Below are positions 46,681-57,661 of a stretch of DNA of 64,000 bases, in pieces. Every line of letters starts with the position of its first letter. The stretch's first letter is position 1. The stretch spans positions 19,727,568 through 19,791,567 of the forward strand of contig NC_057925.1 of assembly GCF_018873765.1 (NCBI RefSeq), in the 5' to 3' direction. The DNA comes from Telopea speciosissima. Its lineage: Eukaryota > Streptophyta > Magnoliopsida > Proteales > Proteaceae. The translations under genes were made by a program, and so were the position numbers. The notes beneath the pieces were generated by a model. The model was not told the DNA's origin. It was given only the letters and a program-made list of their open reading frames with translations, and searched no databases.

Positions 46681-47393
46681 AAAGGTTCTAAGACTTGGGT
46701 CTCGGTGGCATCTCAGCCAAGCCAGAAACCGAGTCGAGTCGAGATCTGTCCGAGATCTTGGCGAGTTGCTGCATTTTATTTTTTTTTTTACTCGGACCCC
46801 CAACTCGGTGGGTTTTACACATATTTTGGGTCTGAAACTTGGTTTTCAGCCTATTTCAGGCCATTTAAACATAATGACATGCCCAGATTTGCCAAAAAAC
46901 AAGTCCAAAAATGAGTTTTACTTTGGAATCCTATAAATAGGTGATGATTCTTATTCTTGGACTGTTGGAGTTGAATCCTCACTGTAGCACTTGAATCTCA
47001 CTTCAAACAATGCAATCCACCTAAGATTTGAAAGAAAGAGGAAGAAATTTGAGGGAGAGAGTTGTTTGAGTGTTTTCCCCTTTGTTTAGAGAGCTATGGA
47101 CAGAACTATTGACATTTTCGAGTTCTGTCCGTTGGCCTCTTTTAATAAAAATGGGCACATGGATGGGTAATTAAAATGGGTAAAAACCATGTTCTAACCC
47201 GATACCGAGATCTCGGCGAGATGTTGAACTTTTAAAACTAAAAAAAAAACTGGAAAAAATGTGTATCGAGACAATACCAAGATCTCGCCGAGAAAGTGTA
47301 ATTTTAGAATGCGTATGGCGTCTCGTCTCGGGATCTCATGAAACCGAGAAAATCGGCGAGATCTTGGCGAGATCTCGCGAGTTCTCGAACCAT
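46681..47393. mobile_element. 713-bp non-autonomous DNA element inside the copia interior
   Basis: Ends AAAGGTTCTAAGACTTGGG (left) and, in reverse complement, ATGGTTCGAGAACTCGCGAG (right). Flanks are GATTGTGAT (46672-46680) and GATTGGGAT (47394-47402), one mismatch in nine, and copia protein similarity continues on both sides. The element is studded with GAGATCTCGGCGAG-type words in both halves. The 9-bp duplication suggests a Mutator-type MITE. It landed after the copia element did. Confidence 0.8.
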
Positions 47394-48578
47394 GATTGGG
47401 ATATCCTTCTTCATCTAATTTTCCTGTAGAGATTAAATTTAAACGGACGTCTGGTATATACCTCACGTCCTTGAGAACCAATTTACAGCCAACATTTGTT
47501 TCAATGCTTACATCACCCATCCCCATAAGTTTTGAGGTGCCACTGTTGCCCATTTTTACAACACCAAAATTACCCATTTTAAGAGAAGTAAAAAATTCTT
47601 TGTGAGGGGTAACATGGTAAGATGCACCTGAATCGATGACCCAGCTTGAGTCATTGCATGCGAGGGTGAGACAAGATTTTTCACAGCTCGAGATGATGAC
47701 AATGTCTCCATCTAAGCTCACGGCAGTGGTGTCGTTTTCTTCTTTCTTGTCATCCTAGTTCTCTCTTTTTGCTTTGAGCTTTCTGTAGTCCTTTTTCATA
47801 TGTCCTACCTTTTTGCAGTAGTAACATGTGATCCTTCCTTTTGACTTGGATCTTCTCTGTGACTTCTCACGATCTTGTGGTCTTCTGGTTCTGCTTCTCC
47901 CTCGGCTTTCCGTGACAAGTGCCTCTTGCTGAGACAACCTCAAAGATTTTCTCCTTGTCTCATTTTCCAATAAAGCCGTTGTCACCTCATCAACTTCGAG
48001 AGTGTCTTTTCTAATCAATAGGGTAATCACTAGTGTATCAAATGAAGATGGAAGAGAAGCCAAAAGAAGAAGAGCTTTATCCTCATCTTCAATTTTTATT
48101 TCAAGGTTTAACAGTTGAGTAACAATTCTATTAAAAACATTTAGATGATCCATGAGGTTAGTTCCTTCTTTCATCCTCAATTGATATAATTGTTTTTTCA
48201 AAAACAATTTATTTGTGAGGGATTTTGACATATATAAACTTTCAATTTTTAACCACAATTTAAGAGCAGAGGTTTCATTCAACACATTATACTTTACCTC
48301 AAGTACGAGACATAAGCGGATGGTACTTACTGTCTTCATTTCATGTTCTTCCCAGTCATCATCAGACATGGATTGTGGTTTATTGGCTTTGCCAGACAAT
48401 GCTTTGAACAACCCTTGTTGCACCAAGATGTCTTTGACCGTGCTTTGCCACAAACTGAAGTTATTTTTGCTATAAAAAAGCTCCATGTCGAACTTATCCA
48501 TTGAGATTCCTTTTCCAGTCATCGTATTGCAATCAAGCTTTTACACATGTTCACGCGAGCCAAGGTTCTGATACCACT

Positions 48579-48986
48579 TGTTGGGAAAAGTGCGGAAATC
48601 CTTTTCCACCTGTGTGCAAAGAAAATTGGAGAAAATACGGCAGTACTTGAATAGTAATTGTGAATAGTGTTATGTGAATAGTAAACGTGAATAGTGACCA
48701 CGTGTGGAACCCACGTTAACACAAAGTGAGAGCGTACAAAGAGCGTATAAAAATGATAAAAGCAAACAAACTCACAGACACAAGTGCTTACGTGGTTCGA
48801 CAATGCCTACATCCACGGGCGTAATTAGGACTTCTTCAATATGAGAGAATTGAGACAATAATCGTATAAGTAATGACACTTGGATTTAAACCAAACCCAA
48901 CACTATATCCAAAGCCGGATACCCCTTGTACACCCTCTCTCAACTCATACTCTCAAACCCCTGAAGAGATTGCACTAAACCCAATA
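48579..48986 (-). repeat. partial LTR at the right end of the copia complex
   Basis: Matches the first 408 or so bases (plus-strand order) of the full LTR at about 94 per cent and stops abruptly at AACCCAATA, where DUF247 pseudogene sequence resumes. TCTGATACCA, the complement of the initiator-Met primer site, adjoins its left end. Confidence 0.85.
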
Positions 48987-49150
48987 GTTTGATGGATTTT
49001 TTCTGATCCAAAATCACTAGCAATCACTCTGGACCTCATTGGAACCTAATGTTTTTGGGCCTTCATTTCAGTTTGATGGATTTTTTCCTGATCCAAAATC
49101 ACTAGCAATCACTCTGGACTGGAGCTTGGTCTCTTTGTGATCGTAGTACT

Positions 49151-49785
49151 CAATCTTTGTTCCTCATCTATCAGTCATAGTTGTCAAAGCGTTGTCTATG
49201 CGTCACTTAGGTGTCCAGGCAGAAAATCTGGGCCAAAGCAAGCTGTTGCATTATTGCCCATGACACTTTGGTGTCGGCAGCACATGCTCACCCCTGCGAC
49301 TCGACAGTTGACTCCCCTACTCCTGAGAAGAAACCAACAACGGAAATACTGCCACTGCCATAGCAGCAGTGGCAGCAACGTAATACTAGAAGAAGATGAA
49401 GATGGAAGGAGGGGGAGGTGGAAGAATGGAAGATTGAAGAAGCAGTAGTAATGGCAGCCAAACAATTGCCGCTAATGAAGAGCTGTTGCCGGGGCCACTG
49501 CCACATCATCATTGCTATCATAAAAGAAAAAAAGAAGAAGAAGAAAGAGGAGGGAGCATACCTGTTTGAGTTTCCAGTGCCGCTGCCACTCCATTCAATG
49601 TTGTCGCAGCCTTGTCGAGAACATGCAGCCATAGAGTCGCAATTATGCATATAAGCACATTTCAGTGAGGATGAATGGTTTTTGCTCCGCTATTCCCTTG
49701 GACCTTCGGTCCCGCTTCTAGAATTGATCGAGAATGCCCTCAACTCCCCCCTTCTTTAAGATGATGTTTGTTTATCTTATTTTAT
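49151..49785. other. intergenic DNA between DUF247 pseudogene and Pack-MULE
   Basis: Purine-rich AAGAAGAAGAAG tract at about 49530-49555. A CCCTCAACTCCCCCCTTCTTT block near 49737 recurs near 51573, and less well near 51528, on the far side of the Pack-MULE. No gene recognised. Confidence 0.45.
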
Positions 49786-49902
49786 AGTGAAAATTATGTG
49801 TACACCCCTGTACTTTGCCTAAAACATTAATAAATCCGAGGTTTCCAATAACCACCTTGTACACCCCCTCATTTAGAAAAAAAAAAAAAAACACAAAAGA
49901 AG

Positions 49903-50083
49903 GATCCAGATCCTCTACTGCCGAGCTGCCCGGCAGGACTGTGCTGCCTAGATACGGTGCTGCGCGCAATGACCGCATTATCCCTACTCGGACAAAGCAT
50001 TTGGGCAGGGGTAAGGCAGACATTGCGCTCAACACCATGTCTGGGCAGCACGATCCTGCTGGGCAGCTCGGCAGTAGAGGATC
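49903..50083. mobile_element. foldback MITE inside the left arm of the Pack-MULE
   Basis: Inverted ends: GATCCTCTACTGCCGAGCTG near 49909, and its near-perfect complement ending at about 50081 (CAGCTCGGCAGTAGAGGATC). The inverted match extends for about 40 bp. Comparison with the Pack-MULE's right arm shows the insert is absent there, between an A-rich ACACACAAACAA stretch and TAACAGTCC. A target duplication could not be fixed because the site is A-rich. Confidence 0.7.
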
Positions 50084-50282
50084 CAAATTGCAAAAATAAC
50101 AGTCCATTAGCAACTCAACGTTAAGACATGACGTGGAGGATAATTTGGACATGAAATGGCTCTTATACCCTCCTGTGTCTGAGTCTCCTCCCCCACTTTG
50201 GCAACCGACCTTCTCCCTCTCCGGCTCTGCAACTCTCTCCTTCCCCTCTGGCCCCCTCTCAGTTTCTCTCACTCTCCAACCG

Positions 50283-50475
50283 GCAAAAGCAGAACCGGCA
50301 TTCCTTCTCCAAGACGAGGCCAATAAGGCCCTCCTCCTCGACCCAAAAGACTCCACCGCTCACATCCTCAAAGCCCTACCTCTTGATCCGCAGGGCCACG
50401 AATCTTCTCAGATCAATCGGTATCGCTCTCTCTGCACCAGCCGTCAAGACTCTCTCCGAAATATCAGACTCACAC
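50283..50475 (+). pseudogene. captured fragment of a TPR-like host gene
   Basis: In one frame (50283-50409) the peptide reads KAEPAFLLQDEANKALLLDP and continues KDSTAHILKALPLDPQGHES. After a one-base shift it continues SIGIALSAPAVKTLSE. This matches a helical repeat pattern (A...L..DP.D..AH.LKALALD.QGH, then a next helix ending SAPAVKTLSE) that I recall from plant tetratricopeptide-like proteins. Only about 64 codons are present and the frame is shifted, so it codes for nothing useful. The parent gene is not in this window. Family recognition is from memory and moderate. Confidence 0.5.
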
Positions 50476-51162
50476 TTCCTCTGGTGTTCTTGAATTGGCT
50501 CCTCAAAGCTTCTGCTCTGATTTTAAAACATCTTGTGGCTGAACATCGATGAATATGGGAAAAACGGTTTGACCATTGGATAAATGGCATTCCCCTATCT
50601 CAGAAAGTTCCAATAGGCAATATATGCTATCTGCGTAGTGTTCAGATAAGACAGGAATCAAGATTCTGGACCCTCGGATTGCTCTTAGAAGCGATGGGAA
50701 AATCTCTTCTCCTTCCCAAAGTTCTTTGCTCTCTATGAAGGCTAAATTCCTTCTCTTGTTAAAGAATCGTAAAAGTTTTCGCGAGTATCTACAGCTCTGA
50801 AATTAATAAACACATCGTAAGAAGAAGGCTGGCGGGAGAAAGCAGATGAAGACGTAGCCCGTGATGATGAAGCCATGAACTTGCAGTTGCAGAGATATTG
50901 GGGAATGGGCAGCCCTCTTCTTTTTTCTTGTTAGACTTGAGGAGCTTCATTGCTACAAAAAGTGAATTTGAAAGTCTAATCTGTGCATGTGAAGGTGTTT
51001 TCTTTTTATCTCCTTGCCAGAAAAGGATGCGTTTCTTCTGGAAGCTGCATGAAGACAAACACAGTTAACCTTTTAATGGTACTAATGCCGTGCCATAGCT
51101 AAACAGTTGTCCTATAGCAGTTCTGCTACTTGTCTGTCTCATTTTCTCTTCCTTTGTTGGAT

Positions 51163-51243
51163 ATGGCGGAAGAAACGAAATTTTGGGTCGTCCGTTGCCC
51201 TAAGTGTGAGAATCTGCTGCCGGAGCTACCAGATTACACGGTC
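51163..51243 (+). pseudogene. captured N-terminus of an EDR4-like gene
   Basis: Starting at an ATG, the peptide reads MAEETKFWVVRCPKCENLLP then ELPDYTV. The VRCPKCENLLPELPDY block is the conserved N-terminus of plant ENHANCED DISEASE RESISTANCE 4 and its relatives, where it continues YQCGGCG to complete a zinc-ribbon-like site. Here similarity stops after PDYTV, so the second Cys pair is missing. The open frame runs on into unrelated sequence and then into the right inverted arm (113 codons from an upstream ATG at 51130). In whole genes the protein restrains clathrin-linked EDR1 defence signalling; this fragment is far too short for that. Confidence 0.65.
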
Positions 51244-51663
51244 CTATGCTTGATTGAAGCTTTTTGGGTAGAACAGAGACACAGATTTGGGGAAGACGAT
51301 GGTTATTGGTTTGTTAAGGGTGTTATGAAAGGGTATAATAGTCATTTCATGTACAAAGTATACTCCATGTCATCACTTAATGTTGAGTTGCTAACGGACT
51401 GTTATTGTTTGTGTGTTTTTAAAAAACAAGGGGGTGTACAAGGTGGTTATTGGAAACCTCGGCTGTATTAATGTTTTAGCAAAGTACATGGGAAGTATAA
51501 TTTTCCCTATCTATTATATTAATTCCCTCAACCCTCTCCCCTTTCTTTAATTAATATTTGTGGCAGAGTCTATTGAGGATACCCTCAATCCCCCCTTTCT
51601 TTAATAAGAGATTTGTTTATCTTATTTAAATATTAATATTCTATTTTATTATAACCAAAAGGA

Positions 51664-51821
51664 CCTCGGCGCAATGTTAAGGCTGCTCCATGCGACCTAG
51701 TGGACGCGGGTTTGAGCTTGGAAACAGCCTCTCGGCGAAGCAGGGGTAAAGCTGTGTACGTTATGACCCTCCCCAGACCTCGCAGTGGCAGGAGCCTCCT
51801 GAACTTGGTACGCCCTTTTTT
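51664..51821 (+). mobile_element. Au-like tRNA-derived SINE with 31-bp target duplication
   Basis: The left part is tRNA-like: CTCGGCGCAATGTTAAGG (A box) and GCGGGTTTGAGCTTGG (B box, one change from GGTTCGAG). The body GAAGCAGGGGTAAAGCTGTG and CCCTCCCCAGACCTCGCAGT is typical of the Au SINE family, and it ends in a T-run. It is flanked by two identical 31-bp direct repeats, 51633-51663 and 51822-51852. The duplication is unusually long but exact. Confidence 0.9.
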
Positions 51822-51852
51822 TTAATATTCTATTTTATTATAACCAAAAGGA

Positions 51853-52329
51853 ACAAGAGTAAAAATTAATGTATAAGTAAGGCTTCCAAAGTCTTTCTGG
51901 ACAATTTAAGATTGAGATGATGACAAAGCTTATGAGAATACATTAAAAACATACTAAAGCACCTAGGCTGGCGCCTTGTCTCCTAAGCACTTAGCTGGTC
52001 CTCGAGCACCTTGGATTGCCTTGCACTTTGACAACTATGATAACAGTAGCCTTGGTATTGCATCTGCAACCTTCTTTTTCTTTCCTCATTCTAATGAAAT
52101 TAACTTCATTGCCATTAACAGCTTCAGTTCACAACTACTGCCTCTGCTAGCTTCATGGGCTTTTTCTATGACTGCCTGCCTTTTCTCTGATCACTTAGAC
52201 TATGGGAACAGGATATCTTTCATTTATGCCGGTTGTCGCTAAATGCACAGCTAATTGCAATTGTAAATTTGCATTTGTATTTTATAAGATGGCTGAAAGT
52301 AGGGCAATATTTACTTTGCCCTTGTATCA
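51853..52329. other. 3' flank of DUF247 copy 3, no gene seen
   Basis: Between the SINE and the last DUF247 similarity. An 88-codon plus-strand open frame (51976-52242) has no recognised family. Nothing else found. Confidence 0.45.
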
Positions 52330-54329
<2,000 letters not shown>

Positions 54330-55609
54330 GATCTTCTTGTCTTGGGCATCTTTAATGCAGAAACTAAATGGCTTTCTCTAATGCCAGCCAGGAATCGGTG
54401 GCTTCTCTTTTGCTAGGGAAGTAGTTCCACTTCCAAGGCAGGTATAAGGATTAGACTTTAAAGGATCAATTGCAATGTACTTACTTCTTGATGGTTCTTT
54501 TATGGGTTCTGCGTTTTCCAAAATTCACATTGGCTTCCTTTCTCTGAAATGTGCCTTACGTGTCCTCGCTGCTTAACAGTTATATAAAATTAGGAGACAT
54601 CATCTCCACTAGGAGTAAAGGAGAGTTTAGGAAGAGAGCAGCCATTAAGTTTCTGCCGCAAAGAGGGATGGTCTGGTCATTCTGAACTCTTGAATCTTAT
54701 CATTACATTTTCAGGGGAGTTTGTTCTGGTCAGTTCCTTGATCTCCCTCATTAGGAAACTTACTATCCTAATTAACTTTCATAAAAAGCATTATCCTAAA
54801 ACTAACTAAAATCTCTCAACTTTGACACAGTTAATTATGAGACTAAAGGAAAGCCAGATAATTACGACAACGCCAATTCCTTCTTATGGTTATGTTGATG
54901 GGTGTTAGATTTTGAAATCACTCATTTTAACTTTGTGTACTGACACTAATAGCTAAAAATTAAAAAGAAAAGAAAGAAAACAATTAATATAATTGAAATT
55001 CATTCCACCAGCAAACTACTTAATAAACATATGGGAAAAAAGGCTCTCTGAGCCTAAGGCATATGCCTAATTAAAAGATCAGTGTAAGAGGATCTAGAGG
55101 ACCCTGCTTGCTCAGAGAAGAACCCTCTCCCTAAACATATTTGAATGCTGTTTTAAACTTTGAATAGTAATGATGTATGAAATAGAAAATGGCAAAAATG
55201 GAAATTGGAACACATTAACCCAACCTTTGTAAGGGGAGATGCAGGTGATTTCTTTTAGACTCTTAATAAATCATTGTAAGGGGAGGTTGATCTAATTAAT
55301 GTACGTTGTGAAGAAATGTTCTAGAAATACAATGTGGAAGTGCTATGGATGAAATTGCAGGCTGTCAAAGTAGCACCCTCTTGCAAAATACAGACCATTC
55401 TATGCAAAAGGAGCTGCTCATTTGGAGGACATTGGACTCCAAATGAACAGGCTTTTTTGTTCCCGTTATACCCTCATTCAACCACATATTATTGGCTCTT
55501 TCAATGGATACCTATAATATTATGCTGGAGGCATATGGAAATTGCTAATCTTGCAGAGTCGGTGATTTCACATTCCAATCACAGGCAGGAATAAAATCAT
55601 TTCTTATTT
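54330..55609. other. upstream segment of DUF247 copy 3 (duplicated block)
   Basis: Shares long stretches with the upstream regions of copies 4 (57662-58950) and 5 (62742-64000), for example CCATTCCACCAGCAAACTAC and AAATACAGACCATTCTATGC. It is the most divergent of the three. It lacks the short SINE insertion found in the other two: near 55283 the site reads GGTTGATCTAATTAATGTAC with no insert. Confidence 0.75.
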
Positions 55610-55799
55610 AGGGTACGAGAACGCTAACCGGTCGTGTAGTCCCTGCACTAGTGCAGGAGCCAATGAGAGTACGCGTAGAGGTATTGGTTTGGATGGGATT
55701 TTCGATTTCACTAGAGGTTGAATGGTCTTTTTGTGCACTGTTGTGTCGGTGCAGTAACTACACGACCGGTTAGCTTTTTTTTTTCTTTCAATTTATCCT
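55610..55799. mobile_element. Mutator-type MITE, 190 bp
   Basis: Inverted ends built on GCTAACCGGTCGTGTAGT (55623 onward) and its complement ending at 55774, with the outermost bases AGGGTA and, in reverse complement, AGGATA. Probable 9-bp flanks TTCTTATTT (55601-55609) and TTCTATTTT (55800-55808) agree at seven of nine. The homologous spot beside copy 4 (about 58945) has no insert. Size and the AGAA(C/T)GCTA start resemble the MITE at 4525-4715. Confidence 0.75.
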
Positions 55800-56275
55800 T
55801 TCTATTTTATGATGCAGCAAACCCAAATCGCTTCATTTTCCCAAACTTTTTTAATGGGGAAACCAGGAGGGTAATTTTTAGGAAAAAACTTAGATTATTC
55901 TTTGAAGGAAGAGGGTTTTTGGGGACAGAAATATATATATATATATATATTTTGAAGGACAATCCTAATCAAGAGCCAATGGCTACAGCCTACAGTTAAG
56001 AGTGGGAAGGGAAGGGAAGGGAAGGGGCTAAGACAAGCTAACAGATCTCCTCGGGAACAGAATCTCAATAGAGGGAGGATAAATATGAAACGATATTATT
56101 ATCCAACAAAGACATTCAGAAAACAAGATCAATAACACGCCTGAAATATAGATAAAAATATGGTCCCAATTTCATCTTTGGGCCGGGAGGGGAAGGGAAG
56201 ACATCGACTTTATTATCAAGTTCAGATTAAGTGTAGTCAATCATCATCTAACACTAGTAGTGAGAGGGTGATCAA
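55800..56275. other. 3' flank of DUF247 copy 4 with simple repeats
   Basis: (AT)n at about 55930-55951 and (GGGAA)n at about 56005-56027, then the gene's 3' UTR. Homologous to 59000-59663 plus 61346-61411 beside copy 5. No separate gene. Confidence 0.6.
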
Positions 56276-57661
56276 TTAGGGCTTCTTGGAGCTGTCTTTG
56301 TTGTTGTTGTTGCGAGGGAAGACTGTGTAATATGTTTGAACCATGGTAAGCAGGAGAGCCAATGCAGTAGCAACTAAGGCAATGACAGTCCATGGGTTAC
56401 GGAAATATTTCTCTCGCAAATTAGTCATGCAAGAAGTCCTTGCAATGACATTTCGCCATTGGTTGTAGTACATCTCAATGCTGCAGTAAACATCTCGATA
56501 CTCATTTGGATTTGGAACCAAGTTGGTAGCCAAACCATTGAAGTGATCAGCCACCTCTTCGTCGTTTCTAACTAAGTTAAGGAGTATGCCCTTTGATCTC
56601 AGCTCTTTCACATCTTCGGCATCATCAATAAGTCCATCCATGAAACAGATGTAAGAGTTAACTGTTAAGTCATTAGGGAAATCAGGGCATGCTTCATAGG
56701 CAGCAAAGTTCAAGAGCATAGTCATAGTTAAGTCATCCCCAACAATTGGAGGAAGGAACAGATCTCCATTCAAGTTGTTGAACCTAACATCCTTCAAGCT
56801 TGAACTATTCCCTTTATTGAATTTAATCCGCCCAGCCCTAAGTTCTGTGACTGAACGGAACGTATACCACGTATACAAGCTGCCTGATGTCTGTGGAGAT
56901 TTCGGCTGTAGTACTGTGCCAACAAGCTCGTTCCGAAGAAGGTCAAGGATATGAGGGGGATGATCACGTTTCTCCATGGAATGTCGGTAATAGAGAATAC
57001 TTTGCATCTTGATGAATTTGTGGACCACCTCTTCTCCGTCATTTCCAGGAATGTTCAAGCTCATCAATGCCTGGAGAACTACAAAGGGGATTTGGTTCTC
57101 CAACAAGAATATGTCTCTTATTACAAAAGCTATTTGGTAGTTATGCATCTTTGTATCCTCGAGCTTGTTTTTCATCAGGCAATCAATGAAATGGAGGAGA
57201 AAACAACTGTCCAGGAACATCATGCTAATGAATTCTGCGTTGCTGAACCGAGCGATTGATTCCTCATCATAACACTCCCTCGCATCATGAGCCACCTCAT
57301 CGAATTTGTAGAAATCTTTAAGGTCTCTCCCCATGACCAACTGCTTTGCTATTGTGATCTTGAGCTTCTCCAACATTGCAAGCTTCGGGTTGCCATGGTG
57401 ATAAGGACCAAATGTGACCACCATAGGATCAAAGTGTTCCTTGTTTTTCTTGATGTCACGCAGAATTGCTGGAACCTTGTGCATTCGGGGCTTTCTCGGA
57501 GATTGATGTGTTTCTTGCTGGCCACTGTCGGCCAATACCATCAGCAAACACTCAGGCTGGGAGCTCGATATCTCCATGTTAATAGGAGTCGTTCTCTCAC
57601 ACCCATCAGCCATAATGGCAGGTTTGATGTTGCCTCTGCTTTCTTGTTGGATTTCTTCCAT
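56276..57661 (-). CDS. intact DUF247 (PF03140) membrane-anchored protein
   Basis: Single-exon gene, 461 codons; start ATG at 57661-57659 conserved in copies 3 and 5. Marks: PMVVTFGPYHHGNPKL at residues 79-94, MMFLDSCFLLHFIDCL at 147-162, LLENQIPFVVLQALMSLN at 186-203, LLNFAAYEACPD at 316-327, CFMDGLIDDAEDVKELRSKG at 339-358, and a C-terminal membrane segment at about 423-446 (WTVIALVATALALLLTMV) with a short polar tail (FPRNNNNKDSSKKP). No signal peptide; probably tail-anchored. Biochemical role unknown for the family. It is the only intact member of the right-hand array, so it may retain the function its neighbours lost. Upstream 1.2 kb is shared with copies 3 and 5, so the promoters were duplicated with the genes. 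Confidence 0.93.
   Translation of the reverse strand: MEEIQQESRGNIKPAIMADGCERTTPINMEISSSQPECLLMVLADSGQQETHQSPRKPRMHKVPAILRDIKKNKEHFDPMVVTFGPYHHGNPKLAMLEKLKITIAKQLVMGRDLKDFYKFDEVAHDARECYDEESIARFSNAEFISMMFLDSCFLLHFIDCLMKNKLEDTKMHNYQIAFVIRDIFLLENQIPFVVLQALMSLNIPGNDGEEVVHKFIKMQSILYYRHSMEKRDHPPHILDLLRNELVGTVLQPKSPQTSGSLYTWYTFRSVTELRAGRIKFNKGNSSSLKDVRFNNLNGDLFLPPIVGDDLTMTMLLNFAAYEACPDFPNDLTVNSYICFMDGLIDDAEDVKELRSKGILLNLVRNDEEVADHFNGLATNLVPNPNEYRDVYCSIEMYYNQWRNVIARTSCMTNLREKYFRNPWTVIALVATALALLLTMVQTYYTVFPRNNNNKDSSKKP

Larger units (their letters stand above)
42071..48986 (-). mobile_element. rearranged Ty1/copia (Tork/Tnt1-like) complex, broken
   Basis: From left to right: an inverted partial LTR on the plus strand (42071-42542); a minus-strand fragment of primer site and gag start (42541-42975); a full 863-bp LTR (42976-43838); a nearly complete minus-strand interior (43839-48578); and a partial LTR (48579-48986). 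The interior, read 5' to 3' on the minus strand, has gag (about 48522-47755, with a CYYCKKVGHMKKDC-like knuckle), protease near 47720-47600, integrase (about 46630-45700), reverse transcriptase (about 45311-44400) and RNase H (about 44387-43995). Gag and pol resemble the Tnt1/Tork lineage. The coding region has several breaks plus a 713-bp MITE insertion. The full LTR serves as 3' LTR for the long interior and as 5' LTR for the short left fragment, so two copies were once in tandem sharing an LTR. LTR copies differ by about 6 per cent, suggesting a few million years. Confidence 0.85.
41515..49150 (-). pseudogene. DUF247 pseudogene split by a 6.9-kb copia complex
   Basis: Right piece (about 49150-48987, N-terminal): on the minus strand it matches the start of DUF247 copy 1 around STTITK..SS and LLVILDQEK. 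Left piece (42068 down to about 41515): it carries the next part, with RDALIPW in place of the usual F.PMVV, then YTMFLDDCFVLHLHCVV and GLMLENQLPFLVQAV. Between them lies a copia complex. The C-terminal half, including the membrane anchor, is absent; the solo LTR begins 110 bp beyond the last match. Both pieces carry internal stops and shifts. Part of the N-terminal piece is duplicated: 48987-49034 and 49071-49119 are near-identical, and the TTGGAACCTAATGTTTTTGG block occurs on both sides of the insertion. It is dead and among the older members of the array. Confidence 0.8.
49786..51512. mobile_element. candidate Pack-MULE carrying two host gene fragments
   Basis: A 1.7-kb element with long inverted ends. 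The left arm (49786-50180) and the reverse complement of the right arm (51512-51330) align over about 180 bp at about 85 per cent. Shared blocks include GAGGTTTCCAATAACCACCT and GTTAGCAACTCAAC. The left arm is interrupted by a 0.2-kb foldback insert that the right arm lacks. No transposase is present. The interior holds pieces of at least two unrelated plant genes, a TPR-like one (50283-50475) and an EDR4-like one (51163-51243), which is the hallmark of a Pack-MULE. No clear 9-bp target duplication was found, and similar CCCTCAA..CTTTCTTTAA DNA lies on both sides, which blurs the ends. Confidence 0.7.

Noticed and set aside
49887-50099. open frames beginning in the A-rich tract and crossing the foldback insert
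   Set aside because: They arise from the inverted repeat of the MITE and do not continue into any recognisable gene.
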